DNA of 60,767 bases from Ornithinibacillus contaminans (GTDB lineage Bacteria; Bacillota; Bacilli; Bacillales; Amphibacillaceae), in assembly GCF_001038425.2 (NCBI RefSeq), contig NZ_LDPV02000047.1, positions 1 through 60,767 of the forward strand, written 5' to 3'. This document shows positions 23,052 through 32,143 of this stretch, piece after piece (within the stretch, counting starts at the first letter, position 1; each line of letters begins with the position of its first letter). The translations under genes were made by a program, and so were the position numbers. The notes beneath the pieces are model-generated. The model saw nothing but the letters and a program-made list of their open reading frames with translations. It was not told the DNA's origin and made no database searches.

Positions 23052-25690
23052 AAACAGCAGTTTTGGACTTTCCAATTAAACATATAGATGGAAATCTTGT
23101 GTTTGGTCATGACGGTTCTGTTACAGCTTATTATCAAGTATCGGGGTTTAATTATGAGTTTTTATCACATGATGATAAGTTTATTCCGTATCAGTCTCAA
23201 ACGGCATATTTATTCAATAATAGCTACGATCTTCATTTTATGGTTGAACCCTTTCCTACAAGCATTGAGGAAATTATCAACAGCACCATTGAAGATATGG
23301 AGTATAAGGATTACGAACTAAAAGAAAACGGTATTAAATATATGGATATGTTGAAGAAAGCCTTGTTGGATCAACAGAATTCTAAAGAAACCTCTGATTA
23401 CCACGATTATCTTGGTGTCCAGCTTAATCCAGAACTAGAAAAATTTAAAGATGGTAATGCTGGAACTAATATGATTAATAGTTTTAAAGACTTCCTAAAA
23501 GGAATAAGCTCACAAATCAACAGAGCAAACGGGCTAAATCCTGACGATATTCTAGAGTCGGAAATTGCTAATTGGAGAGAGCAGTCTGAAACTCTAATGG
23601 AAAGTATCCGAACAGCATATAATTGTGGAATAAAACCGGCAACGACTGCTGAGAGTGTATATTTAGTAGAAAAAGAGTTTTCTGTATCTCAATCTAATAA
23701 CGATATTCAAGTAAGGAGAGGATTTTCTTCAGGTGACTGGGTACAAGGATTTGACGACGAGGGAAGAGCGCAAAACGCTATAAGACCTACCGAGAAGTCA
23801 TTTGTAGAGATACAAAATACTGATATTGAAGAAGTTTCTCCAACAACTTTAAGATTCAGTAAGGTATTGGAAGATGACTCTATTCAAAGCCAACTTGTTA
23901 AATATTTAGTTGTTCATAAAATGGATACTGAAAATTATTTTCCTAACGCAGAATGGCTATATCATTTAAAAACTAGCATACCTTTTCCTGTTTCGGTATC
24001 TATTCGAGCCTATCACCAGTCAAATGAAAGAATTACAAAACGACTATCAAACAAGCGATTAGAATTTAAAGATCAAAGAGCTCACGCAAATCAGGCAGGG
24101 GAAAGTACAGATTTAAGTTTAGATACATCAGAACAGGGAGCAATCCAAGCCGAAAACTATTTAACAAAGACAGGTCAACCAGCTTATCAATGTTCTATTG
24201 TCTTTAAATTGACTGCTGAAGATGAAAAAACATTAAATTCGCGTACTAAAATATTGAGGGATAGATTAGTTAAGTATGGAATTAAAATAGTAGCACCGTA
24301 TGGTGAGCAATTGAATTTAATGATGGAAAAAATATTAGGTTCACGTCAAATTAATCAAGATTACAAAATAGAAACCGATTCAGGTGTAATCGCAAGTATG
24401 ATGTTTGGTGCAACTACGAATATCGGGGATAATCGAGGAATTTTTATCGGCTATACTCAAAAAATGCATAGACCAGTTTTTATTCAACCTGATTTAGCAG
24501 CTAAAGCTTTTGATGGGCTGGGAAATGTTGAAGATTCAATTTCTATGCTTGTTGCAGGGGCAACAGGAAAAGGAAAATCATATGCAATGAATTTAGTCAC
24601 ATATCTTTCAGTCCTTACAGGTTCACAAGCTCTAGTAATTGATCCAAAAGGGGATCGTGAAGGTTGGGAGTCACTACCTTTAATCCCCTCCCATTTCATT
24701 TCTAAATGGACATTGGGTTCAAGTCGAGAAGATGCTGGCTGTTTAGATCCATTTAGAACAAGCGTTGATATAGAAGAAGGAAAAAGTATTGTTCTTGATA
24801 TTTTATCGTACTTAATAGACGCAAATATAAAAGATATGGAATATACGGTGATTAGTGAGGCAGTTGATGAAATAGGGAAAACTAATGATCCTTGTATTGG
24901 TGCGGTAATTAATATCTTAGAAGAACAGAAAGAAAATCGTGAGGAAGGAATGTCTGAAAAAAGATACGAGGCTTTGGAGTCTGTAATTGGCACATTAAAT
25001 TCCTTAAAAAAGCAAAAATTATCTGTATTACTATTTGGTGAAGTAAATCAGAATTACAAGGTATTAAAAGTCGATAAGCCATTACAAATTTTAATGGTAG
25101 AAAATCTTAATTTGCCTGATAAAAACGTAAAAAAAATTAGACCATCTCAAAAAATATCAGAGGCAATCATGATTTCAATTACTTCTTTTACAAAGCAATA
25201 TATGCTTAAGCAGGATCGCTCAAGGCATAAAATCATTCTTCAAGATGAAGCTAGTTCCGTGGACAATTCTCCTGTTGGTAGAGAGCTAATGGACTTCATA
25301 GTTCGTAAAGGTCGTTACTATAATACAACGTTATTAAAAGGTTCTCAAAATGCTACGGATCATGGGGAAGATGTAGCAAATATGGGTATGAAGTTCTCCT
25401 TTGGACTTAGGAAGAAAGAAGAAGCTGAAAAAATGCTTGAATTCTTTAATTTGCCTAACACACAGGATAGCGTTAATAAACTACGTAGCTTTTCGAAAGG
25501 ATATTGCTTGTTCCAAGATATATACGGGCGTTCAGCTGTAATTAAAATAGATCCTATTTTCATTGAATTAGCAAAGGCGTTTGATTCATCTACTTCAACT
25601 GAAGAAGAAAAAGAAAGAGAAAGAAATAAAGCTAATAATTTTGTAGAAGGAGAAACCGAAAAGCCAAGAGAAGTAGTACAAGTATCCTGA
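23048..25690 (+). CDS. virB4: VirB4-family conjugation ATPase (ConE/TcpF-like)
   Basis: This 880-residue cytoplasmic ATPase powers the type IV secretion system. Walker A is VAGATGKGKS near residues 501-510 and Walker B is KIILQDEASS near 726-735. The C-terminal domain keeps GSQNATDHG and FGLRKKEEAEKMLEFFNLP, as in VirB4 proteins. The N-terminal half carries a VirB4 N-domain and has no membrane segment. The ATG overlaps the previous stop. It is encoded in the usual order of Gram-positive transfer operons: TcpC, small proteins, TcpE, VirB4, VirB6, cell-wall hydrolase. Confidence 0.93.
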   Translation: MKTAVLDFPIKHIDGNLVFGHDGSVTAYYQVSGFNYEFLSHDDKFIPYQSQTAYLFNNSYDLHFMVEPFPTSIEEIINSTIEDMEYKDYELKENGIKYMDMLKKALLDQQNSKETSDYHDYLGVQLNPELEKFKDGNAGTNMINSFKDFLKGISSQINRANGLNPDDILESEIANWREQSETLMESIRTAYNCGIKPATTAESVYLVEKEFSVSQSNNDIQVRRGFSSGDWVQGFDDEGRAQNAIRPTEKSFVEIQNTDIEEVSPTTLRFSKVLEDDSIQSQLVKYLVVHKMDTENYFPNAEWLYHLKTSIPFPVSVSIRAYHQSNERITKRLSNKRLEFKDQRAHANQAGESTDLSLDTSEQGAIQAENYLTKTGQPAYQCSIVFKLTAEDEKTLNSRTKILRDRLVKYGIKIVAPYGEQLNLMMEKILGSRQINQDYKIETDSGVIASMMFGATTNIGDNRGIFIGYTQKMHRPVFIQPDLAAKAFDGLGNVEDSISMLVAGATGKGKSYAMNLVTYLSVLTGSQALVIDPKGDREGWESLPLIPSHFISKWTLGSSREDAGCLDPFRTSVDIEEGKSIVLDILSYLIDANIKDMEYTVISEAVDEIGKTNDPCIGAVINILEEQKENREEGMSEKRYEALESVIGTLNSLKKQKLSVLLFGEVNQNYKVLKVDKPLQILMVENLNLPDKNVKKIRPSQKISEAIMISITSFTKQYMLKQDRSRHKIILQDEASSVDNSPVGRELMDFIVRKGRYYNTTLLKGSQNATDHGEDVANMGMKFSFGLRKKEEAEKMLEFFNLPNTQDSVNKLRSFSKGYCLFQDIYGRSAVIKIDPIFIELAKAFDSSTSTEEEKERERNKANNFVEGETEKPREVVQVS

Positions 25691-25707
25691 TTGTAGGAGG
25701 CTAATAA

Positions 25708-25827
25708 ATGTTAAAAACATTATTTAAAAGTTGTTTTGTTTTAGTGTTAATTGCAATTCTATTAATGGGCTGTGCAACTTATGAATACAGCCCTTCTGAT
25801 AGCTTAACATTTGGGATTTATTCATAG
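25708..25827 (+). CDS. Very small lipoprotein in the T4SS operon
   Basis: A 39-residue protein with TAGGAGG upstream of its ATG. It has a basic start, a hydrophobic segment (CFVLVLIAILLMGC) and a lipobox LLMGC with the lipidated cysteine at residue 22, leaving a mature peptide of 18 residues. It lies between virB4 and the VirB6-like gene. Small lipoproteins here may be VirB7-like structural parts or entry-exclusion proteins. Neither can be decided from sequence. Confidence 0.65.
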   Translation: MLKTLFKSCFVLVLIAILLMGCATYEYSPSDSLTFGIYS

Positions 25828-25845
25828 GTAGAAAGGAGGTTTATA

Positions 25846-27936
25846 ATGTCCAGGAAATTTAAATTGGTGTTTGCTGTTATTGCAATTACATTGTTTTTTT
25901 TGCTGCCAGCAGAAAATTCTATTGTATTGGCAGATGAAGAAGAAAACAAAATAGAGCATAATACAACAAGAGATCCTATGTATGAAGCTAATAATGGAAT
26001 TTATAAAAATGAAGATGTTGATTATTCCTTAGATTTTGTTAGTGCTTCGGATTTAGAAGATAAGGGATTTTTTGATGATATCCTAAGTTTCGCAAAGATT
26101 GATGATAGATTTGCTGAGGCTTTTGACTACTCTATATTTTTTGCGGTTCAGTTCATGTTTAATTTTAATATTTTTATGACAAACGCAATGCTAGGCGTAT
26201 TAGGTTTTGCCTATGATACCGACTTAATTGGTGCGCTAGTTGATTCGTTGGAAAATGTTGTTGTATCTACAACAGGGATAGAAAATTTATCTTTTACTTC
26301 TGATGGATTATTTGGAGGATTTCTAGGCATTATTGGAATAGTAGTGGCAATCTACACTCTTTACCAGCTTATCATAAAAAGAGCTAGAATAAGTGCGTTT
26401 GAGGGATTACTAAAAACTATTGCTGTGTTAGTAGTTGCACTACTGTTCTTTAGTAACTATTCAACAGTAATTAAGGGGATTAATAATATTTCTATTGAAG
26501 CTTCCGCACTATTACTTTCGGGGGATGCTGATTCGATTATATCTGAAAATGGTGACGAAAGTGGTAGAACAGTTAGAGAGCGAATGGAAGATAATCTATT
26601 TAATACATTTATTCATAAGCCGTATTTAATGTTACAGTATGGAACTACTGAACAAGAAGAAATAGGTGATGATAGGGTATACAGTTTGCTATCAAAAGAT
26701 AGTGGTACGGTAATGAGGAAAGCCATTGCTATCGAGGAAGTTACGGAACACGGAAATAACATAATTTCTTCTTCTGGTCTGAGAGATCGGCTAAACTTTA
26801 TGGGTATTTTAAATACGGCTAACGCAGTGAACTCAATACCTGTGTACTTACTAGCTATTTGTCTAATTATATTTCAAATTTGGTTTATTGTAATTGCAAT
26901 GATTGCGCCTTTTGCAATGCTTTGGGCTTCCTTGCCTAATCAAATAGGTGTGTTAAAACGCTATTTATTTGAGTTAGCTATACCCTTAGTTTTAAAAATA
27001 GGGGTTTCATTTTTGGCGTTAGTTGTATTTGCATTAAGTGAAGTTATGTATTCATTATCAGCATTAGCTAATGGTTCAATGGGATTAATCTTGAGCGCCA
27101 TTGTTCAAGGGGTGTTATTGGTTACAATGTTCCTATTGAGAAAAAGAATATTTGGTATATTCTCTGAAGGTTCAAGACAGTTAAAAGTAATTAGAGAAGA
27201 AATGAACAATTCCTTTGTTAATCCATTTAAGAAAGGGACAAAGGCTGTTATTAATACTGCTGCAACTGTGGGCGGTGCTGTTGTTGCAGGACCACAAGGT
27301 GCTATGGTAGGTATGAATATAGGTAATACGGTCGGTAACGGTATTATTGGTGAAACGGATATGGGTGATACCGCAAGAAATGTAGGAATGTCTATGTATA
27401 TGGCTGACAAAATAAATAAATCGAAAAATGGTAATACCAATACGGAAAGTAGGGATCTAAGGCTGAAAGATAACAGCTCAAAAGCAATGGAATTGGCTGA
27501 AGGTGATAGCAGTTATAATAGATTAAGGCAATATCTACAATCGAAAGATTTACCTACGGACACGATTAATGAGACACTACTTTCAGTTGATAAACTAAAC
27601 TTAGAGGATATTGAAATTGGAGAAATTAGGGATCAGTATAATAAGTTAGAGAATACGAGCAAAGCAGGAAAAAACAATAAGTTGTTTGCTGATTCATTTG
27701 CGAAGGGATTAAAAATTAATCGAGAACAAAGAGCAATAAAAAATACGGGCTCAAGCAATAAAACGATAAAATCAACTCCTATTGAAAATCAAACTTTATT
27801 AGATAATGACTTATTGGAAAGTGCAAATGAATTTGATTCAGCTATTAACGTAAAACGATATTCATTAGAAGAAATACCTGAAACAGTAATAGACGAAGGA
27901 AGAACAGAAGAATTTAGGCTAGAAAACAGTAATTAA
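25846..27936 (+). CDS. VirB6/TrbL-like polytopic conjugation protein (ConG-like)
   Basis: This 696-residue protein has a signal peptide (residues 1-29, cleaved near VLADEE) and an outer loop. Membrane segments follow at about 97-123, 160-180, 192-212, 328-355, 370-395 and 400-430. The long soluble C-terminal region (about 440-696) begins with a Gly/Ala-rich stretch (AAGFIVAGPQG-like glycine pattern around AVVAGPQGAMVGMNIG). The layout and the place after virB4 fit the channel protein VirB6/ConG. AAAGGAGG precedes the ATG. The C-terminal tail may face the cytoplasm or the recipient side. Confidence 0.8.
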   Translation: MSRKFKLVFAVIAITLFFLLPAENSIVLADEEENKIEHNTTRDPMYEANNGIYKNEDVDYSLDFVSASDLEDKGFFDDILSFAKIDDRFAEAFDYSIFFAVQFMFNFNIFMTNAMLGVLGFAYDTDLIGALVDSLENVVVSTTGIENLSFTSDGLFGGFLGIIGIVVAIYTLYQLIIKRARISAFEGLLKTIAVLVVALLFFSNYSTVIKGINNISIEASALLLSGDADSIISENGDESGRTVRERMEDNLFNTFIHKPYLMLQYGTTEQEEIGDDRVYSLLSKDSGTVMRKAIAIEEVTEHGNNIISSSGLRDRLNFMGILNTANAVNSIPVYLLAICLIIFQIWFIVIAMIAPFAMLWASLPNQIGVLKRYLFELAIPLVLKIGVSFLALVVFALSEVMYSLSALANGSMGLILSAIVQGVLLVTMFLLRKRIFGIFSEGSRQLKVIREEMNNSFVNPFKKGTKAVINTAATVGGAVVAGPQGAMVGMNIGNTVGNGIIGETDMGDTARNVGMSMYMADKINKSKNGNTNTESRDLRLKDNSSKAMELAEGDSSYNRLRQYLQSKDLPTDTINETLLSVDKLNLEDIEIGEIRDQYNKLENTSKAGKNNKLFADSFAKGLKINREQRAIKNTGSSNKTIKSTPIENQTLLDNDLLESANEFDSAINVKRYSLEEIPETVIDEGRTEEFRLENSN

Positions 27937-27950
27937 GGGGTGTATTGAAC

Positions 27951-28613
27951 TTGAGTTCTAAAGTTAAAACAATCCTGGTGAATTGCATGGTAGTATTTGC
28001 TATCATGCTTTTTATTGTTGGGTTTAATGTAGGAAAAAAGATAGAAGAACAGGAAGCAATTGCAGAGAAAGAAAAAGAAAAAGATGAAGCATATACAGAG
28101 GTTTATTCTCCTTCTGACTTAAATCAAAGCGTGGAAGAATCTCAAGAGGAACATGAGCATTATGAATATTTTAATCCTGAAGTAGATAAAAAAAGTGTTC
28201 CAGAGGAAAAGTCTAGTACCCTCTCAGACTATTTTTCTAAAAAGGATATAGAACGTTCTCGAAACGTAGCTGAGGGCTTTATTAAAGCGTACTATCCGTT
28301 TGATGGTAATAACCCCCTAGAAAACATAGAAAATGCTAAGGAGTATATGTTGGGTTCGTTGTATGAAAGATTTAAAGAGTTTATTGCAAAACCTACTCAG
28401 ACAATATTTAGGAAGGAATTAAAAAATATTGAAGTATATGAGCCTTACGATCCACCTAAGGATTACATTAAATGGAATGTAAAGGTTACAGGAGAAGTGT
28501 TTGATACCGAAGGCAATATAACGAAGGAAGAAACTTACACCTATTCACTTCAAATTATTAAAGACAATGATTCATTTAAGGTGCAAGACTTTTCTTTAAA
28601 TCTAGCAGACTAG
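27951..28613 (+). CDS. Membrane-anchored protein with NTF2/VirB8-like domain
   Basis: A protein of about 220 residues with one N-terminal membrane segment (VNCMVVFAIMLFIVGFNVG), a charged linker, and a C-terminal domain from about residue 100. In the latter, SRNVAEGFIKAYYPFDGNNP and YSLQIIKDNDSFKVQDFSL fit an NTF2-like fold as in TcpC. TTG 27951 has AAGGGGTG ten bases upstream; TTG 27945 is an alternative two codons earlier. It probably belongs to the outer scaffold of the secretion channel. Confidence 0.65.
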   Translation: MSSKVKTILVNCMVVFAIMLFIVGFNVGKKIEEQEAIAEKEKEKDEAYTEVYSPSDLNQSVEESQEEHEHYEYFNPEVDKKSVPEEKSSTLSDYFSKKDIERSRNVAEGFIKAYYPFDGNNPLENIENAKEYMLGSLYERFKEFIAKPTQTIFRKELKNIEVYEPYDPPKDYIKWNVKVTGEVFDTEGNITKEETYTYSLQIIKDNDSFKVQDFSLNLAD

Positions 28614-28634
28614 CAAAGGTGTGAAATAATCTAT

Positions 28635-29729
28635 ATGAATAAAAAACCAAAAAAGAAATGGCTTTTAATCCTCTTGTTGTTGTTACTCCCAATAATTCTA
28701 GTAGTGATCTTATTGATACTGTTAGTTGGGGCAGCTTTTATATCGTTTGCTGGTAGCGAAGATGATTCAGAAATGGGTGATGTCGTACTATCGGAATTTG
28801 GAGAAAATGAAATTCCGAGTGAGTATATACCCATTTATCAAAGAGCAGGGGAAGAATACAATATTAATTGGATATTATTAGCCTCAATCCATAGAGTTGA
28901 GACAAATTTTAGTACGAATCTTACAGATTCTTCAGTAGGAGCTAAAGGTCATTTCCAATTTATGATATGTACATGGCTTTCATGGAGTTATCCAGCGTGT
29001 TCAAGCTCTGTTTATGGTGACGCTGATATTCCTGAGTCAGTTTATACAAATCCTTCAATTATCGCTCAGTACGGAGGATATGGAGTTGACGCAAATGGAG
29101 ATGAAAAAGCATCACCACAAGACTTAGAAGATAGTGTATTTACAGCTGCTAAGATGTTATCAGCCAACATGTCCAGTCCTAATGATTATGAAGGTGCAAT
29201 CTTTGCTTATAACCATGCTGATTGGTATGTGAATGAAGTTTTAAGCTACTTCGAAACATATACTGACGGGTATGAACCAGTAGATGGGAAATTGGTAGAT
29301 ATTAAAGGAGATAAGGCATGGGTAGTACCGTTCACAAAAAATATTACATCTGAATTTGGGTATCGTTATGATCCGCATACAGGAGAGGCGGGAGACTTAC
29401 ATAACGGAATGGATATAGCAATATCTGGTGTTGCTGGTAAACCTGCTGTGGCGTTTATGGAAGGCGAGGTTATATATTCACAGTTCAATACAGGTGGATT
29501 TGGCTATCTCGTAATTATTCAGCATGACAATGGCATGAAAACTTATTATGGACACTTAAAACAGCAGGGAATTAGCGTAGGTACTAAGGTTAAAGCAGGA
29601 CAAACTATTGGTTATATAGGCAGTACGGGGAATTCAACTGGTGCGCATTTACATTTTGAAATAAGAATTAATGACAAGCCAGTAAATCCTAGATTATACC
29701 TTCAAGAATGGCTAGGCGATAGTGAATAA
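28635..29729 (+). CDS. Bifunctional cell-wall hydrolase of the T4SS (transglycosylase plus M23 peptidase)
   Basis: The 364-residue protein has an N-terminal membrane anchor (residues 9-38). A lytic transglycosylase domain follows with catalytic Glu89 in HRVETNFST and the GAKGHFQFM motif. The C-terminal M23 metallopeptidase domain shows HNGMDIA near 256-262 and GAHLHFEI near 336-343, the two zinc-binding motifs. Such enzymes open the peptidoglycan for the transfer channel. CwlT of ICEBs1 pairs its transglycosylase with NlpC/P60, whereas here the partner is M23. It closes the secretion operon. Confidence 0.92.
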   Translation: MNKKPKKKWLLILLLLLLPIILVVILLILLVGAAFISFAGSEDDSEMGDVVLSEFGENEIPSEYIPIYQRAGEEYNINWILLASIHRVETNFSTNLTDSSVGAKGHFQFMICTWLSWSYPACSSSVYGDADIPESVYTNPSIIAQYGGYGVDANGDEKASPQDLEDSVFTAAKMLSANMSSPNDYEGAIFAYNHADWYVNEVLSYFETYTDGYEPVDGKLVDIKGDKAWVVPFTKNITSEFGYRYDPHTGEAGDLHNGMDIAISGVAGKPAVAFMEGEVIYSQFNTGGFGYLVIIQHDNGMKTYYGHLKQQGISVGTKVKAGQTIGYIGSTGNSTGAHLHFEIRINDKPVNPRLYLQEWLGDSE

Positions 29730-29734
29730 CTAAA

Positions 29735-29980
29735 GTGTAAACATGATTTAGGATAATAATATCAATGGTTATGGCGATTTCTTTAAGTAAAATGTAAACA
29801 TAATTTTAGGGAAGTGTAAACATTGATTATTATTGATGTATCAACGTTTAATTGAGTTTTGTAAATATAAATGTAAACATTCTAGAGTAAAACTGTTCAA
29901 TAAACATTATTTTGTAAACATTTTTGAGGTTATAACCTTATTGAAACCTTGATAAGCAAGAGGTTGATAATGTTTACGTT
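29735..29980. repeat. Cluster of TGTAAACAT repeats
   Basis: TGTAAACAT occurs at 29736-29744, 29793-29801, 29815-29823, 29872-29880 and 29913-29921, all on the same strand. A related ATGTTTACGTTTC in opposite sense lies near 29969-29981. Spacings are 57, 22, 57 and 41 bases. The same core is present in the palindrome at 7101-7130. This non-coding block could be a centromere, origin or protein-binding region for the plasmid. Confidence 0.6.
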
Positions 29981-29999
29981 TCAAGGAGTTTTGAGGTTG

Positions 30000-30467
30000 A
30001 TGAATAAGAAAGTAGATACATTTAGTTTTAATGGACTGGAAATACCATACTACCATTTACAGTATGATGGGGAGTTTTATCAATATTTACGCTTGAAAAA
30101 TAGGTATCTAGCAGACGGAACAAGGATAAATAGCTATTTTGCAAATGAAACAATAAAACAAATAAAGAGTTTAGAACCCTTTGACAAGGCGTTTATGACT
30201 ATAATTCACTATTTTCCAGACAATAGAAGTAGAGATTTGGATAACAATTACTATAAGCCAATTATTGATTCGATAAGGAAAGCACGAATTATAGAAGATG
30301 ATTCTTGGCAAAATGTTTCCTTATTAACATTGGGAGATCTTGCTGATAAAGAAAAGATAGAGGTATATGTTACTCCACATGAATATGCTATTGAATTCTT
30401 ATTTACGCTAGTACCTGAAAAGTTCAATGTTGCTCTGAAGGATATGGTTAAGATTATAAAAAAATAG
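30000..30467 (+). CDS. RusA-like endodeoxyribonuclease family protein
   Basis: The 155-residue protein carries the pattern RSRDLDNNYYKPIIDSIRKA followed by IIEDDSW. This matches the RusA signature of acidic metal-binding residues (DxDN, then D of KxxxD, then DD). RusA enzymes resolve Holliday junctions. The protein is somewhat longer than RusA at its N-terminus. ATG 30000 follows GAGG; a TTG at 29949 would start inside the repeat block. It may resolve junctions made during plasmid recombination or transfer. The match rests on the motif only. Confidence 0.75.
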   Translation: MNKKVDTFSFNGLEIPYYHLQYDGEFYQYLRLKNRYLADGTRINSYFANETIKQIKSLEPFDKAFMTIIHYFPDNRSRDLDNNYYKPIIDSIRKARIIEDDSWQNVSLLTLGDLADKEKIEVYVTPHEYAIEFLFTLVPEKFNVALKDMVKIIKK

Positions 30468-30489
30468 TATTTTAGTGCCTAATGACACC

Positions 30490-30532
30490 CCCCTAAAAAT
30501 TGGACATAAATTTTAAAAGTAATTTTTAGGGG
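30490..30532. repeat. Perfect inverted repeat upstream of the candidate relaxase gene
   Basis: The arms CCCCTAAAAATT and AATTTTTAGGGG (12 bp) enclose 19 bases, and a partial third copy (AATTTTAGGG) follows at about 30534-30543. It is not followed by a T run, so it is not an obvious terminator. The position between transfer genes and a Replic_Relax-like gene makes it an oriT candidate. Confidence 0.4.
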
Positions 30533-30735
30533 TAATTTTAGGGTATTGGTGGGTACTGATTGAACTTGTCATTATCCCTTTTACATCAATAGTTTATAGA
30601 TACGTGAATTTATAGAGGTTTAGTCCAAAAACAACCGATATTTTGAGTGGAGTTTATTGTGAGCTGTCCGAGAAAAGGAGAATAGCGAACGATAAACAGG
30701 CTAATGCACAAGCTGAAGTAGGGAGTGAGAAAAGA

Positions 30736-31848
30736 GTGGAAAAAGAGGTAACTGGTTTTGGTGTAACGGAGAGAGAATTCCACATATTGAGAGATTTGTA
30801 TACTTATAGAGCAATGACAACTACTCAGATAAAGAAAAAATATTTTCCTGATACGAAGCAAGCTGTGAATTATGTACTGAATAAATTGAGAAAAAGGAAG
30901 ATGATTAAGTCCAATATTTTCTCTGGAAGCAGAGGGAGAGGAAAGAAAGGTCTTTCATATCACCGAATTACGGAAACAGGCTTGGAGTGTCTGATAAGAT
31001 ACGGAATGCCTGTTGAGGGGCAAATACAAAACCTATACGTGAAGCCTTCGCATTTACATTATTTACTGTTAGCAAATGAGGTTATGGCTGAATTAACAAA
31101 AGCTGGTTGGCAAGTATGGGATAGCAGAAAAACAAAGAAAGAATTTAATATGGATCAACGAATGAATATTCACGGGCTGCTAATTAATCCAAAGGGTAAG
31201 CAGTATGGTTACTATGTGATGGAAAACAATGTTTTACCACAAACGCTAGGGAAGGTTATTGCAGAGATACGTGATAATAACGATTTCATTAAAAACTTCA
31301 TCATCTTTACGAGAGGAAAGGGGTCTTACGATAGATTCATTGACTATGCCCTCAATCCCCCTGATAAAAGAGAAGGAAAACGAATTATCCAGCAGAAGCC
31401 ATTATATACAGGAAGTGATTTAAAACTAATTTCATTGAAAATGGGTTTAGGGCTATACAGTAAATATCCGACTAGAGATAAATGGATTCAAGCGTTAGCA
31501 GAACATATCGGATTTCATGTTATTAGTGACATTTCAGAGAGTGGCGACAATGGAATTGGAGATACTGGAAGGAATGGAACGGTTAAGCAGCCAACACGGC
31601 AATCGTTCCCAACAATCATTCGTCACAACGGGGAAGAAAAGTACTTTGTTGATTTAACCGATACCGATTTAACACTAGTTTCTAAGATTAATAATTACAA
31701 TGAACATAGTTTTAAATTAGAAAATAACCGGAAAGTGTTAGTGACAACCTTTAATGACAAGCAGAAAGAAGTTTTAAATTTATATAACCAAAATATAGAA
31801 TTATTGCAGTTCAAGGCAGAGGACTATTTTAACGAACTGCTAACGTAG
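30736..31848 (+). CDS. Replication-relaxation (Replic_Relax) family protein, candidate relaxase or relaxosome factor
   Basis: This protein of about 370 residues starts with a winged-helix domain, TEREFHILRDLYTYRAMTTT with the following QIKKKYFPD. It then has SRGRGKKGLSYHRITETGLE, the pattern of Replic_Relax proteins. Conjugative Bacillus plasmids without a classical relaxase often carry such a protein in the transfer region. GTG 30736 is chosen because AGGGAGTGAG lies upstream; an open frame continues to TTG 30643 without a ribosome site. No classical HUH histidine triad or MobA/MobT motif is seen, so relaxase activity is a hypothesis. Confidence 0.65.
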   Translation: MEKEVTGFGVTEREFHILRDLYTYRAMTTTQIKKKYFPDTKQAVNYVLNKLRKRKMIKSNIFSGSRGRGKKGLSYHRITETGLECLIRYGMPVEGQIQNLYVKPSHLHYLLLANEVMAELTKAGWQVWDSRKTKKEFNMDQRMNIHGLLINPKGKQYGYYVMENNVLPQTLGKVIAEIRDNNDFIKNFIIFTRGKGSYDRFIDYALNPPDKREGKRIIQQKPLYTGSDLKLISLKMGLGLYSKYPTRDKWIQALAEHIGFHVISDISESGDNGIGDTGRNGTVKQPTRQSFPTIIRHNGEEKYFVDLTDTDLTLVSKINNYNEHSFKLENNRKVLVTTFNDKQKEVLNLYNQNIELLQFKAEDYFNELLT

Positions 31849-31906
31849 GGAATTCATTCATAAAATCAGTATGTGAATAAGTGAACAAGATAGGAGTAAT
31901 AGAGAG

Positions 31907-32140
31907 ATGATTAAGTCAGAGTTTCAAAAAATATTACAAGTGATAGATAGAAAAGATATTGCAGATGAAATAAAAGACAAATTTAGTATGCAGGAACAAG
32001 AACAGATGTATGAGATGTTCCGTAATATCATGTCAGATGAAATTGCTTTTGTAATGGTTATGCAGGAACGCCAGAGGCAGAAAGATCTTAGGGAAACAAA
32101 ACAAAAGGAATTTCGTTTAATCGAAGGTGGGAGGGTTTAA
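31907..32140 (+). CDS. Small helical protein with C-terminal FRLIEGG motif
   Basis: A 77-residue, charged, helical protein whose tail EFRLIEGGRV repeats that of the protein ending at 20896. TAGGAG lies upstream of the ATG. It sits in a row with the Replic_Relax-like gene and a membrane protein gene, with small gaps. The function is unknown; the shared tail suggests a common interaction partner. Confidence 0.55.
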   Translation: MIKSEFQKILQVIDRKDIADEIKDKFSMQEQEQMYEMFRNIMSDEIAFVMVMQERQRQKDLRETKQKEFRLIEGGRV

Positions 32141-32143
32141 AAA

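Noticed and set aside
24484..24993. Long minus-strand frame inside virB4
   Set aside because: It is antisense to the conserved Walker region and has serine-rich shadow composition without a ribosome site.
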